Assembly (NCBI RefSeq): GCF_047300855.1
Contig: NZ_CP170197.1
Location: forward strand, 3,162,001 to 3,226,000
Direction of reading: 5' to 3'
DNA from: Sulfuriferula sp047300855
GTDB lineage: Bacteria > Pseudomonadota > Gammaproteobacteria > Burkholderiales > Sulfuriferulaceae
Length of the DNA stretch: 64,000 nt
The notes under the pieces were generated by a model, which was given only the letters and a program-made list of their open reading frames with translations, was not told the origin of the DNA and did no database searches. Below are positions 35,463-44,068 of the stretch, piece after piece. Positions within the stretch are counted from its first letter, which is position 1. Each line of letters starts with the position of its first letter. The position numbers were made by a program, and so were the translations under genes.

Positions 35463-36338
35463 TCATGCGCCGGCGCGCAAAGCGGCGATGCGTTCTTCCA
35501 GCGGTGGATGGGTCATGAACAGTCGCTTCAGACCGCTGCCCACGCTACCGGCAATCCCGAATGCGGCCATTTTTTCCGGTAAAGGCGCAGTGTGTACCTG
35601 ATTCAGGCGCTCCAGCGCGGCAATCATGTGCGGCCGTCCGGCTAGGGTTGCGCCGCCGCGGTCGGCGCGAAATTCGCGCTGACGCGAGAACCACATCACG
35701 ATGATGGAAGCGAGTATGCCCAGTACCAGTTCGGCAATGATCATGGTGACGAAAAATGCCGGTCCGGTGCCGCGCTCGGTCTTGAACACCACCTTGTCCA
35801 CCATATGTCCAATCACGCGCGACAGGAACATCACGAAAGTATTCACCACCCCCTGAATCAGCGCCAGCGTCACCATGTCGCCGTTGGCAACGTGCGAGAT
35901 CTCATGACCCAGTACCGCCTCGGCTTCTTCCTTGGTCATGGATTGCAGCAGGCCGGTGGAAACCGCCACCAGCGCGTTGTTCTTGTTCATGCCGGTGGCA
36001 AATGCATTCACTTCGGGCGCATCGTAAATCGCCACTTCGGGCATGCCGATGCCGGCTTGCTGAGCTTGACGGCGCACCGTACCTACGAGCCAGATTTCAG
36101 CAGGAGTACGTGGATTCTCGATGACCACAGCGCCCACAGAGCGCTTGGCCGTCCACTTTGAAATCGCCAATGAAATGAAAGACCCACCCATCCCAAATAC
36201 AGCCGCAAAAACCAGCAGCGAACCCAGGTTCAGCCCCTGCGCGGTGAGATAGGGCTCTACACCCAGCACGCGCAGGGTAATGGACAGAACCAGCACAATG
36301 GCCATGTTGGTGGCAAGGAACAGAAAAATACGTTTCAT
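35463..36338 (-). CDS. htpX: Membrane zinc protease HtpX
   Basis: 291 residues, M48 family. The zinc site HEISH is at residues 145-149, with the third ligand Glu in REFRADRGG. Two N-terminal membrane segments and one or two more after the active site fit HtpX, a heat- and envelope-stress protease for misfolded membrane proteins. It heads a leftward run htpX-AI-2E permease-terC. Confidence 0.95.
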   Translation of the reverse strand: MKRIFLFLATNMAIVLVLSITLRVLGVEPYLTAQGLNLGSLLVFAAVFGMGGSFISLAISKWTAKRSVGAVVIENPRTPAEIWLVGTVRRQAQQAGIGMPEVAIYDAPEVNAFATGMNKNNALVAVSTGLLQSMTKEEAEAVLGHEISHVANGDMVTLALIQGVVNTFVMFLSRVIGHMVDKVVFKTERGTGPAFFVTMIIAELVLGILASIIVMWFSRQREFRADRGGATLAGRPHMIAALERLNQVHTAPLPEKMAAFGIAGSVGSGLKRLFMTHPPLEERIAALRAGA

Positions 36339-36378
36339 GGCAACTCCTTTTGCAATGGATGGAATATGCGTGATTTTT

Positions 36379-36894
36379 TCAGCCGCCGGAACCGTGTTTT
36401 TTCGAACCGCCCAGGCGATCAGTCAATGCGAACATCACCCCGGTCACCACAAAGGTCAGGTGAATACCCACTTTCCATGCCATCTGTTCATTGGTATAAG
36501 CACCTGCCGCCATAAACGCCTTGAGCAATTCAATTCCAGAAATAGCAATGATAGACCCAATCAATTTCATTTTCAGATCAGCGAAATCCACGTGCCCCAT
36601 CCAGTCTGGACGATCTTCATGGTTACCCACATTGATTTTGGACACAAAATTTTCGTAACCGGCAAAAATGATGATGATCAGCAGGTTAGCGACCAAAACC
36701 AGATCGACCAGCGATAACACCCCCACTACAACACTGCCTTCGCCCTGTGTCACCATCGGAATCAGGTGCATGAACTCGATGCCGAAGTACCACACCAGCA
36801 TCACAATCGCGGCGACCAGGCCCAGATACAGGGGTGCCAGCAGCCAGCGACTGGAAAAGATCAGTGTTTCAAGGAGGTGTTCTATGGATTTCAT
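36379..36894 (-). CDS. yqhA: UPF0114 membrane protein YqhA
   Basis: 171 residues, UPF0114/TIGR00645 family, with three to four membrane segments. Conserved stretches are SSRWLLAPLYLGL, LSLVDLVLVANLLIIIIFAGYENFVSK and DLKMKLIGSIIAISGIELLKAFM. The function is not established. It lies 25 bases downstream of the BI-1 gene and 40 bases ahead of htpX. Confidence 0.9.
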   Translation of the reverse strand: MKSIEHLLETLIFSSRWLLAPLYLGLVAAIVMLVWYFGIEFMHLIPMVTQGEGSVVVGVLSLVDLVLVANLLIIIIFAGYENFVSKINVGNHEDRPDWMGHVDFADLKMKLIGSIIAISGIELLKAFMAAGAYTNEQMAWKVGIHLTFVVTGVMFALTDRLGGSKKHGSGG

Positions 36895-36919
36895 TTATGC
36901 CGCGCCAAACCAATAGGTA

Positions 36920-37603
36920 TCAATCATCGCTGTTCATAAAGCCCAGCAACTGCATCAGGCTGGTGAACAGATTGAATATCGTTACAAACAGGCCCACAGT
37001 GGCCATGATGTAGTTGGTTTCGCCGCCATGAATGATATTGCTGGTTTCGTACAGAATCATGCCAGACATCAGCAGCACGAAAATGGCCGACACCGCGAGC
37101 GACAGCGCCGGCAGTTCGAAAAACACCGCACCCAGGCTGGCGACGATGCCAACGATCATGCCCACCATCAGGAAGCCGCCCATATAGCTGAAGTTTTTGC
37201 GCGTGGTCAGGGCATAACCCGATAGCCCAAGAAAAATCGCGGCTGTCAGACCCATCGCCATCGCTACCGTTTGGCCGCCATTGGGCAGGCCGAGGTAATG
37301 GCTGACGATGGGGCCCAAGGTGTAGCCCATGAAGCCGGTCAACGCAAACACCAAACCCAGTCCGGTTGTGCTATCGCGGAATTTGCTGGTAAGGAACAGC
37401 AGGCCGAAATAGCCCACCAGCGTAACAATGATTCCGGGGTGAGGCAGCTTCAGCGCCATGCTTGCCATGGCAGTCAATGCCGCGAACAGCAACGTGGCGG
37501 ACAACAGCATGTATGTGTTGCGGATGACCTTGTTGGTCGACAGTGCGCTAATCTCAGCGCCCTGCCCCACGGGGATAGAATTCATCGAATGTAGAGGATT
37601 CAT
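36920..37603 (-). CDS. Bax inhibitor-1 (BI-1/YccA) family membrane protein
   Basis: 227 residues, seven membrane segments. The N-terminal NKVIRNTYMLLSATLLFAALTA and the C-terminal SGMILYETSNIIHGGETNYIMATVGLFVTIFNLFTSLMQLLG are family hallmarks, including the Asp/Glu-containing last helix. AGGAG lies 8 bases before the ATG. YccA relatives inhibit FtsH; others leak calcium or protons. It diverges from nhaR. Confidence 0.92.
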   Translation of the reverse strand: MNPLHSMNSIPVGQGAEISALSTNKVIRNTYMLLSATLLFAALTAMASMALKLPHPGIIVTLVGYFGLLFLTSKFRDSTTGLGLVFALTGFMGYTLGPIVSHYLGLPNGGQTVAMAMGLTAAIFLGLSGYALTTRKNFSYMGGFLMVGMIVGIVASLGAVFFELPALSLAVSAIFVLLMSGMILYETSNIIHGGETNYIMATVGLFVTIFNLFTSLMQLLGFMNSDD

Positions 37604-37663
37604 GTTTGATGCTCCTGACGGATTAACGACTCCTGAATTCTATACGCTCTCGGAATCATTATT

Positions 37664-37696
37664 ATTCGAATATACTTTAACAATCATTCGAAATAT
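37664..37696. promoter_or_regulatory. Phased direct repeat upstream of nhaR
   Basis: ATTCGAATAT (37664-37673) and ATTCGAAATAT (37686-37696) are repeated 22 bp apart, two helical turns, in the gap between BI-1 and nhaR. Such spacing suits a LysR-type dimer of dimers; autoregulation by NhaR is a guess. Confidence 0.45.
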
Positions 37697-37706
37697 CGGA
37701 GCAATC

Positions 37707-38615
37707 ATGAGCGCACTGAATTACAAACATCTGCATTATTTCTGGGTCGTCGCCAAAGCCGGCGGAGTGGGCAAGGCTGCCGAACGTCTGCATCTGACGC
37801 CGCAATCGATCAGCGGCCAGCTGGGTGTGCTCGAAGAGGCGCTCGCCACACAATTATTTCGTCGCGTCGGCCGCACGCTGGAACTGACCGAAGCCGGGCG
37901 CATGGTGCTCGGCTATGCCGAAGAAATATTTGTGCTTGGTGAAGAGCTGCAGGAGGCGTTGCGCCAGCAGCCCGCCAGTCGCAGCATGCAATTTCGCGTC
38001 GGGATTGCCGATATGGTAGCCAAGTCGGTGGCATATCAGTTACTGGAACCGGCCATGCGCATCGAGGAAAAACCGCGCTTGCAATGCCGCGAGGGGCGTC
38101 TCGACAGCCTGCTTGGGGAACTCGCTGTGCACCGGCTGGATTTGGTGATTGCTGACCGCCCCATGCCAACCAAATTAAACGTGCGTGGATTCAGTCACTT
38201 GCTTGGGGAGTGTGGGCTCACATTTCTGGCGGCGCCAGCGCTGGCGGCGACCCATGCGGGCCATTTTCCGCAGTTACTCGATACCGCGCCGTTATTACTG
38301 CCTGGAGAAGATGCCGCCGTGCGCCCGAAACTCATGCGCTGGCTCGATGAACTGCGCATTCGCCCGCGTATCGTCGGTGAATTTGACGACAGCGCCCTGC
38401 TCAACGCTTTTGGTAAAGAAGGCGCCGGGATTTACGCCGTGCCCAGCACCATCTCCGAGTTGATCCAGGCTCAGACGGGGAGCGTGCGGCTTGGCCAAAC
38501 CGACCAGGTGACCGAGCAGTTTTACGCCATCTCCACCGAACGTCGTCTGACTCACCCGGCGGTGCTGGCCATCAGTACGACAGCGCGGCAGGAGATGTTC
38601 AGCGTTCCTGATTAA
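37707..38615 (+). CDS. nhaR: LysR-type regulator NhaR
   Basis: 302 residues from the ATG at 37707 (CGGAG ahead); an in-frame extension over the BI-1 promoter is rejected. The start LNYKHLHYFWVVAKAGGVGKAAERLHLTPQSISGQL is the NhaR signature, distinct from CbbR. NhaR activates sodium/proton antiporter genes in E. coli, but no nhaA is adjacent here. It converges with cbbO2 and overlaps it by 4 bases. Confidence 0.88.
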   Translation: MSALNYKHLHYFWVVAKAGGVGKAAERLHLTPQSISGQLGVLEEALATQLFRRVGRTLELTEAGRMVLGYAEEIFVLGEELQEALRQQPASRSMQFRVGIADMVAKSVAYQLLEPAMRIEEKPRLQCREGRLDSLLGELAVHRLDLVIADRPMPTKLNVRGFSHLLGECGLTFLAAPALAATHAGHFPQLLDTAPLLLPGEDAAVRPKLMRWLDELRIRPRIVGEFDDSALLNAFGKEGAGIYAVPSTISELIQAQTGSVRLGQTDQVTEQFYAISTERRLTHPAVLAISTTARQEMFSVPD

Positions 38616-40969
38616 CGCGTCAGCCCGGCGTAGAGGATAGGCAGTTTCTCCGGCAGACGCTCGACGTGATCCACCACCATGTAATTACGCGCGCCGAAAA
38701 TACGCGACACATACTGGTCGGCACGCGGATCCAGGCTCATGCAATAGGTCGTCACACCGTTCTTGGCGACCTCCTCCACCGCCTTTTTGGCATCGAAGCG
38801 CAGATATTGCGGATCGCGTACGTCCACATCGGCAGGCTCTCCGTCGGTAATCACCAGCAGCAGCTTTTTGGATGAACGTTGCTGCTTCAGATAATGTCCG
38901 GCATGACGGATGGCCGCACCCATACGCGTGGAGAGCTGGCCGGTCATGCCCGCCAGCTTGCCCTTGGGAACTTCGTTATAAGGCTGGTCGAAATCCTTGT
39001 AGCGGTAGTATTCCACGTCGTGCCGGCCATCCGAACAGAAGCCGTGAATGGCAAAGGGATCGCCGATCTTGTTGATGGCATCCGCCAGCAACACCGTGGC
39101 CTGACGGGTCAAATCCAGCACCGAGAATTCCTGCCCGGCTACCTTGTCGTTGGTCGACTCGGACAAATCCAGCAGCACCATCACTGAAATATCGCGCACT
39201 TTGCGTACCGAGCGCATCATGATGCGCGGATCGGGCTGATTGCCCATACGCATATCGATCATCGCGGCAATGGCCGCGTTAATGTCTACTTCGTCGCCGT
39301 CTTCCAGCTTGCGGATGCGTTGCACGCCTTGCGGCTGCATTGCGTCGAGCAGAAATTTCATGCGCTGGATTTCGCGTCTGTACTGCGCGGCAATGTCATC
39401 AATGATCTGCATGTCGCCGGCTTTGGCGCGCTTCTCCATCACGGTTGCCCAGCTCGGCCGCTCCAGCTGAATCTGGTAGTCCCATTCCGAATAATGGTAG
39501 GGCGCGGAAACCGGCTCTTTGCCCTCCATCTCGTTGTAGGACTTGCCCATATCTTCATATGGATACAGCTCGGTGCCCAGCACCCAGATTTCCTGCGCAT
39601 CGTCGCCCGCCAGCTCGCAGTCAATCTCGTTAACGAACTCCATCAGGCTGACGTTCTTGCGCACTTGCTGGATGGTGTCATAGCCAGCCCCCGCCGCCTT
39701 GTCGAAATCGAATTCCTCGAATTCCCAGAAATAGCGGTTGTCATCGCGGTACGGTGCGGTCAGCAGATCGGTACGCGGCTGGTAGGGGATGCGCAACAGG
39801 CTCAATTCGTGCGCCAGCGTCACCCCGATATCCCACGATAACTGGTTATCGGCGAGCCTGCCCTGTTCGGTGGCAAACAGCTCGCGCGCATGGCTGATAA
39901 TGGGATGGTCATCCTGATACGTCGCATCCAGCAACGCCCGCACAATGCGGTTGAGGTAATCGCCAAAGGTCTTGGATTGCGCCGAGGTTGCCGTGTGCAG
40001 ATGCGCCCACAGATGCCCGATACCGGGGAAGGCATTAATGGCGAGGCGCTCCACGCGTGCATCCTCGATAACGGAAATGACCGCCATCTGCATCGGGTTC
40101 AGACTCTCTGCCGAAATCGGAGCAGTCGTGTAAACAATGTGCGCCGCGCAGTGCGCAGCGGTAGCACGGTACAACTCCAGGCCTGGGGTTCGTCCCAGTT
40201 CGCTGCCATCTTTGCCACGCAATACAAAATCGTCGAATGCGTCGGGCAGATGCATCAGATAGTCCTCGATATAGGGGCGGTAGCCTTCACGCTTTTCGAA
40301 GTCACCCGAGGTGGGGCGCATGAAAAAGTCGCGCCCCCACAATGCGCGCAAATACATGTTGATGCGTCGCTGCACATCGACGAACAGTGTACCTTTGCGT
40401 TCCTGTTGCAGGATGGCCTTGGATTCCAGGGTTTGCAGACCGAAATATTTGATCTGCTCTTCGTAATTGGTACGGTGCGCCTGTGCGCCCCAGGTCGCCC
40501 AGCGCCGTAAACCGCCGAGGGTAAGTTGTCCGAACAGCGTATCGAGATTTTCCAGCATGGGTTTGACCCCGCGCGGCGCACTGGCCAGCAGCACGTTAAG
40601 CAACTGAAGATACTTGCTGAACAACTCGGCATCGCCCAGACGCTCGGCGGCGGTAGGCGCCGTCGCCAGCACCAACTCGATCACCGTGCCGCTGGTTTTC
40701 GACGCCATCATCATGGCGCTGTGTACCAGTTCGGGAATCACATCTTCCCCTAAGCCGCGCGCGATGGTGGGAGCGTTCTGGATATAGGTCGCCACCAGAT
40801 CGCAACCGCGACCCAGGTTACGCAAAGATTTGGCGCCCTTAAGGTAATGATCCAGACCAGCCGGGCTGAATACGCGCACTGCATCGTGCCACGCGGATTG
40901 CAAAATCAGGCGCGAGCTTTCCGAGAGTTCGCCCAGTGTATCTTCGTAGTCTTCCAGATTAATGGACAT
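38612..40969 (-). CDS. cbbO: RuBisCO activase subunit CbbO, second copy
   Basis: 785 residues, C-terminal von Willebrand A domain with MIDAS DLSESTND, as in the copy at 12.7 kb. The two proteins keep long conserved blocks (QLTLGGLRRWA, MYLRALWGRDFF, DPRIMMRSVRKVRD, RIFGARNYMVVDHVERLPEKLP) but differ widely elsewhere. That is normal for carboxysomal and non-carboxysomal CbbO types. It works with CbbQ2 on CbbL2S2. A 133-base gap separates it from cbbQ2. Confidence 0.93.
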   Translation of the reverse strand: MSINLEDYEDTLGELSESSRLILQSAWHDAVRVFSPAGLDHYLKGAKSLRNLGRGCDLVATYIQNAPTIARGLGEDVIPELVHSAMMMASKTSGTVIELVLATAPTAAERLGDAELFSKYLQLLNVLLASAPRGVKPMLENLDTLFGQLTLGGLRRWATWGAQAHRTNYEEQIKYFGLQTLESKAILQQERKGTLFVDVQRRINMYLRALWGRDFFMRPTSGDFEKREGYRPYIEDYLMHLPDAFDDFVLRGKDGSELGRTPGLELYRATAAHCAAHIVYTTAPISAESLNPMQMAVISVIEDARVERLAINAFPGIGHLWAHLHTATSAQSKTFGDYLNRIVRALLDATYQDDHPIISHARELFATEQGRLADNQLSWDIGVTLAHELSLLRIPYQPRTDLLTAPYRDDNRYFWEFEEFDFDKAAGAGYDTIQQVRKNVSLMEFVNEIDCELAGDDAQEIWVLGTELYPYEDMGKSYNEMEGKEPVSAPYHYSEWDYQIQLERPSWATVMEKRAKAGDMQIIDDIAAQYRREIQRMKFLLDAMQPQGVQRIRKLEDGDEVDINAAIAAMIDMRMGNQPDPRIMMRSVRKVRDISVMVLLDLSESTNDKVAGQEFSVLDLTRQATVLLADAINKIGDPFAIHGFCSDGRHDVEYYRYKDFDQPYNEVPKGKLAGMTGQLSTRMGAAIRHAGHYLKQQRSSKKLLLVITDGEPADVDVRDPQYLRFDAKKAVEEVAKNGVTTYCMSLDPRADQYVSRIFGARNYMVVDHVERLPEKLPILYAGLTR

Positions 40970-41102
40970 GGCTATACCTTAATGATTGCCTCAGTGGTCA
41001 CGGAGAATCCGAAATCCGGTTGCGCGCGCTGCCGGGCATCGAATTGTTTCTGCATTCTCCGTCCGCTGTGATTTCTACGGCTAATTGCTTCAGCAGCCAC
41101 CT

Positions 41103-41906
41103 TTAAAAGAACGTACTCACTGCTGCATCCAGCGCATCGCGCATGTCCGGGTCATCGGTAATCGGGCGCACCAATGCCATACGGCACGCAGCGGTCGGCT
41201 CCACGTTCTTGGCGATCAGGCTGCCTGCGTATATCAGCATGCGCGTGGAGATGCCTTCGTCAAGACCGTGGCCTTTCAGGTTGCGCGCGCGTTCGGCGAT
41301 GGATACGAGCTTGCCGGCCACTTCGCCACTGACGCCGGTTTCGTGGGCGACGATTTCGGTTTCGATGTCGTGTGCCGGGTAGTTGAAGTCGAGTGCGCCA
41401 AAACGTTGTTTGGTGGATTGTTTCAGATCCTTCATCAGGCTCTGGTAGCCGGGGTTGTAGGAGATCACCAGCTGGAAGTCGGGATGCGCCTGGATCAGCT
41501 CGCCTTTTTTCTCCAGCGGCAACACGCGGCGGTTGTCGGTGAGCGGGTGGATCACCACGGTGGTGTCCTGGCGCGCTTCGACGACTTCGTCCAGGTAGCA
41601 GATCGCGCCATGGCGCGCTGCGATGGCCAGCGGGCCGTCCTGCCAGCGGGTGCCGCTGGCATCCAGCAGAAAGCGTCCGACCAGGTCGGAGGCGGTCATG
41701 TCTTCGTTACACGCCACGGTAATCAAGGGCTTGTTGAGTTTCCACGCCATGTATTCAACAAAGCGGGTTTTGCCGCAACCGGTCGGGCCTTTCAGCATCA
41801 TCGGCATGCGCACCGAGTAGGCCGCTTCGTACAGCGCGACTTCGTCGGCCACGCCCCGGTAATAAGGTTCTTTTTCAATGCGGTATTGCGCGATAGTGTC
41901 GCTCAT
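41103..41906 (-). CDS. cbbQ: RuBisCO activase AAA+ subunit CbbQ, second copy
   Basis: 267 residues, identical in sequence to the CbbQ of the carboxysome locus (Walker A GPTGCGKT, Walker B LDEV). GGAG lies 6 bases before the ATG. The flanking DNA is unrelated to that around cbbQ1 outside the coding region, so the identity stops almost exactly at the gene borders. It is separated from cbbS2 by a strong terminator, which implies lower expression than cbbLS. Confidence 0.95.
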   Translation of the reverse strand: MSDTIAQYRIEKEPYYRGVADEVALYEAAYSVRMPMMLKGPTGCGKTRFVEYMAWKLNKPLITVACNEDMTASDLVGRFLLDASGTRWQDGPLAIAARHGAICYLDEVVEARQDTTVVIHPLTDNRRVLPLEKKGELIQAHPDFQLVISYNPGYQSLMKDLKQSTKQRFGALDFNYPAHDIETEIVAHETGVSGEVAGKLVSIAERARNLKGHGLDEGISTRMLIYAGSLIAKNVEPTAACRMALVRPITDDPDMRDALDAAVSTFF

Positions 41907-42003
41907 GCCGAACTCCGTATCTGGAAATTATTGATTGGTTAAGACGTACGAAATCTAATGCCGCACCCTGTGAGCCCAATCTGGTTGAGGAATATTATTC
42001 ATA

Positions 42004-42043
42004 CAAAAAAAAAAGCCCCCGCAGCCTCACGGCAGCGGGGGCT
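42004..42043 (-). terminator. Rho-independent terminator after cbbL2-cbbS2
   Basis: On the minus strand AGCCCCCGC and GCGGGGGCT pair as a 9-bp GC-rich stem with a 12-base loop, followed by a run of eleven T. It sits 30 bases past the cbbS2 stop and about 100 bases before cbbQ2. It should stop most transcripts after cbbS2 and let a fraction read through. Confidence 0.9.
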
Positions 42044-42072
42044 TCGCTACGGTTGCCCGCGCCGCGACTTGA

Positions 42073-42429
42073 TTAAACAGTCTTGCCGCGATATATCACC
42101 ATGGAAGTGCCTTGTGACTGATTGAAGTTGTTGTAACCAATCAAACGCACATGGTTGTCCGGGTTGGCTTTGTGACAAGCTTCCGCTTCTGCCAGCACTT
42201 TTTCCACGTCGGTTTCACCGAACATGGGCAGCTTCCACATATACCAGTAGGAATCCATCAGGTACTGCGGCTCGATGTGCTCGATAGCCGGGTTCCAGCC
42301 TTTCGACACCAGGTAAGCCACCTGCTTGCGGATATTGGCGGCATCCATCGCGGGCAGATACGAGAAGGTTTCAAATTTCCGGCTGGCGGGGTCGCTCAGA
42401 CGGGAGTTGTAATCCATTACTTCACTCAT
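42073..42429 (-). CDS. cbbS: RuBisCO form IA small subunit, non-carboxysomal
   Basis: 118 residues from ATG at 42429 with AGGAG 7 bases ahead; a longer frame is not supported. The conserved FETFSYLPAMDAANIRKQVAYLVSKGWNPAIEH and YWYMWKLPMFGET are present. Compared with the carboxysomal CbbS it has a longer N-terminus (MSEVMDYNSRLSDPASRK), typical for form IAq small subunits. It follows cbbL2 by 60 bases. Confidence 0.95.
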   Translation of the reverse strand: MSEVMDYNSRLSDPASRKFETFSYLPAMDAANIRKQVAYLVSKGWNPAIEHIEPQYLMDSYWYMWKLPMFGETDVEKVLAEAEACHKANPDNHVRLIGYNNFNQSQGTSMVIYRGKTV

Positions 42430-42489
42430 TGCATCACTCCTGAATTGGGTTGACATGCCGGGACGCATCGCCCCGGCAAATGGTCACGA

Positions 42490-43911
42490 TTATTTGTGGG
42501 CCACGTCCAGCTTGTCCACGGTGTCGAATTCGAACTTGATCTCTTTCCAGGTTTCCATGGCGATCTTGAGTTCCGGGCTGTGTGCGGCAGCTTTGTTCAG
42601 AATGTCTTTGCCTTCTTTCTCGATGGCAACACCCTGGTTGCGTGCTTCCACACAGGCTTCCAGCGCCACGCGGTTGGCGGCGGCGCCAGCAGCGTTGCCC
42701 CACGGGTGGCCGAGCGTGCCGCCACCGAATTGCAGCACGGAATCGTCACCGAAGATGTTCACCAGTGCGGGCATGTGCCACACGTGAATACCACCAGAAG
42801 CTACCGGCAGCACGCCAGGCATCGAACCCCAGTCCTGATCGAAGAACAGGCCGCGGCTACGGTCTTCCTTGATGAACTCGTCGCGCATGGTGTCGATCCA
42901 GCCCAGCGTGGCTTCGCGGTCGCCTTCCAGCTTGCCGACCACGGTACCCGAGTGCAGGTGATCACCACCCGACAGACGCAGCACTTTGGTCAGCACGCGG
43001 AAGTGGATACCGTGGTGCGGGTTGCGGTCGAGTACGGCGTGCATGGCGCGGTGGATGTGCAGCAGCATGCCGTTGTTGCGACACCAGTTGGCCAGACCTG
43101 TGTTGGCTGTCAGGCCTCCAGTCAGGTAGTCGTGCATGATGATCGGCGCGCCGATTTCCTTGGCAAATTCAGCCCGCTTGTACATTTCTTCCGGGGTCGG
43201 AGCTGTCACGTTCAGGTAGTGGCCTTTACGCTCGCCAGTTTCGCGTTCGGCTTTCATTGTGGCTTCATGCACGAACTCGAAACGATCACGCCAGCGCATG
43301 AACGGCTGGCTGTTGACGTTCTCGTCGTCCTTGGTGAAGTCCAGACCACCGCGCAGGCACTCGTACACCGCGCGGCCGTAGTTCTTGGCAGACAGACCCA
43401 GCTTGGGCTTGATGGTGCAGCCCAGCAGCGGACGACCATACTTGTTCATCTTGTCGCGCTCGACCTGAATACCTTGAGGAGGACCACCACAGGTCTTCAC
43501 GTATGCAACCGGGAAGCGGATATCTTCCAGACGCAATGCGCGTAACGCTTTGAAACCGAACACGTTACCAACCAGGGAGGTCAGCACGTTAACCACTGAA
43601 CCTTCTTCGAACAGGTCGATCGGGTAAGCAACGAAAGCGTAGAAACAGGTGTCATCACCGGGTACGTCTTCGATGCGATAGGCACGGCCTTTGTAGTAAT
43701 CCAGATCGGTCAGCAGATCGGTCCACACGGTGGTCCAGGTACCCGTTGATGACTCCGCAGCCACAGCGGCAGCGACTTCTTCACGGTCCACGCCCGCTTG
43801 CGGGGTAATCTTGAAGCACGCAAGGATGTCGGTATCCAGCGGCGTGTATTCCGGCATCCAGTAAGTCTGCCGGTATTCTTTCACACCGGCGTTGTATGTT
43901 TTAACGGCCAT
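42490..43911 (-). CDS. cbbL: RuBisCO form IA large subunit, non-carboxysomal
   Basis: 473 residues, the same length as the carboxysomal CbbL and around 90 percent identical by eye. Catalytic Lys168 and carbamylated Lys194 are present. Grouping with cbbQ and cbbO and no shell genes makes it the form IAq type, usually used at medium to higher CO2. Two tracts, 43283-43470 and 43664-43758, are base-for-base identical to cbbL1. GGAGG sits ahead of the ATG at 43911. Confidence 0.96.
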   Translation of the reverse strand: MAVKTYNAGVKEYRQTYWMPEYTPLDTDILACFKITPQAGVDREEVAAAVAAESSTGTWTTVWTDLLTDLDYYKGRAYRIEDVPGDDTCFYAFVAYPIDLFEEGSVVNVLTSLVGNVFGFKALRALRLEDIRFPVAYVKTCGGPPQGIQVERDKMNKYGRPLLGCTIKPKLGLSAKNYGRAVYECLRGGLDFTKDDENVNSQPFMRWRDRFEFVHEATMKAERETGERKGHYLNVTAPTPEEMYKRAEFAKEIGAPIIMHDYLTGGLTANTGLANWCRNNGMLLHIHRAMHAVLDRNPHHGIHFRVLTKVLRLSGGDHLHSGTVVGKLEGDREATLGWIDTMRDEFIKEDRSRGLFFDQDWGSMPGVLPVASGGIHVWHMPALVNIFGDDSVLQFGGGTLGHPWGNAAGAAANRVALEACVEARNQGVAIEKEGKDILNKAAAHSPELKIAMETWKEIKFEFDTVDKLDVAHK

Positions 43912-43996
43912 TACAACCTCCTAAAGTTAACGATGTACCCATCGAGACCTGCGCAACGCTTGTAGGCTTTTATTCGACAGTGGAAACAGTTTACTG

Positions 43997-44013
43997 GTAT
44001 TAACCCATAATAC
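43997..44013. promoter_or_regulatory. Inverted repeat upstream of cbbL2 (candidate CbbR2 site)
   Basis: GTATTA, 5-base spacer ACCCA, then TAATAC, a perfect 6-bp dyad lying about 86 bases from cbbL2 and 56 from cbbR2. Together with the stronger dyad at 44034-44059 it could form a two-site CbbR-binding region. Inference from position. Confidence 0.45.
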
Positions 44014-44033
44014 ATATTCAATCATTTTGATTG

Positions 44034-44059
44034 ATACCATAAGGTTTAACTTATGGTAT
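44034..44059. promoter_or_regulatory. Perfect 10-bp dyad upstream of cbbR2 (candidate CbbR2 operator)
   Basis: ATACCATAAG, 6-base spacer, CTTATGGTAT. It ends 9 bases before the cbbR2 start codon, so a bound regulator would block cbbR2 expression. Read as ATACCAT-N12-ATGGTAT it has the same arrangement as the dyad ahead of cbbL1. Confidence 0.6.
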
Positions 44060-44068
44060 AAATACTGA

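Noticed and set aside
42496..43545. A 349-residue plus-strand frame opposite cbbL2
   Set aside because: Antisense to an intact RuBisCO gene; a similar shadow lies opposite cbbL1.
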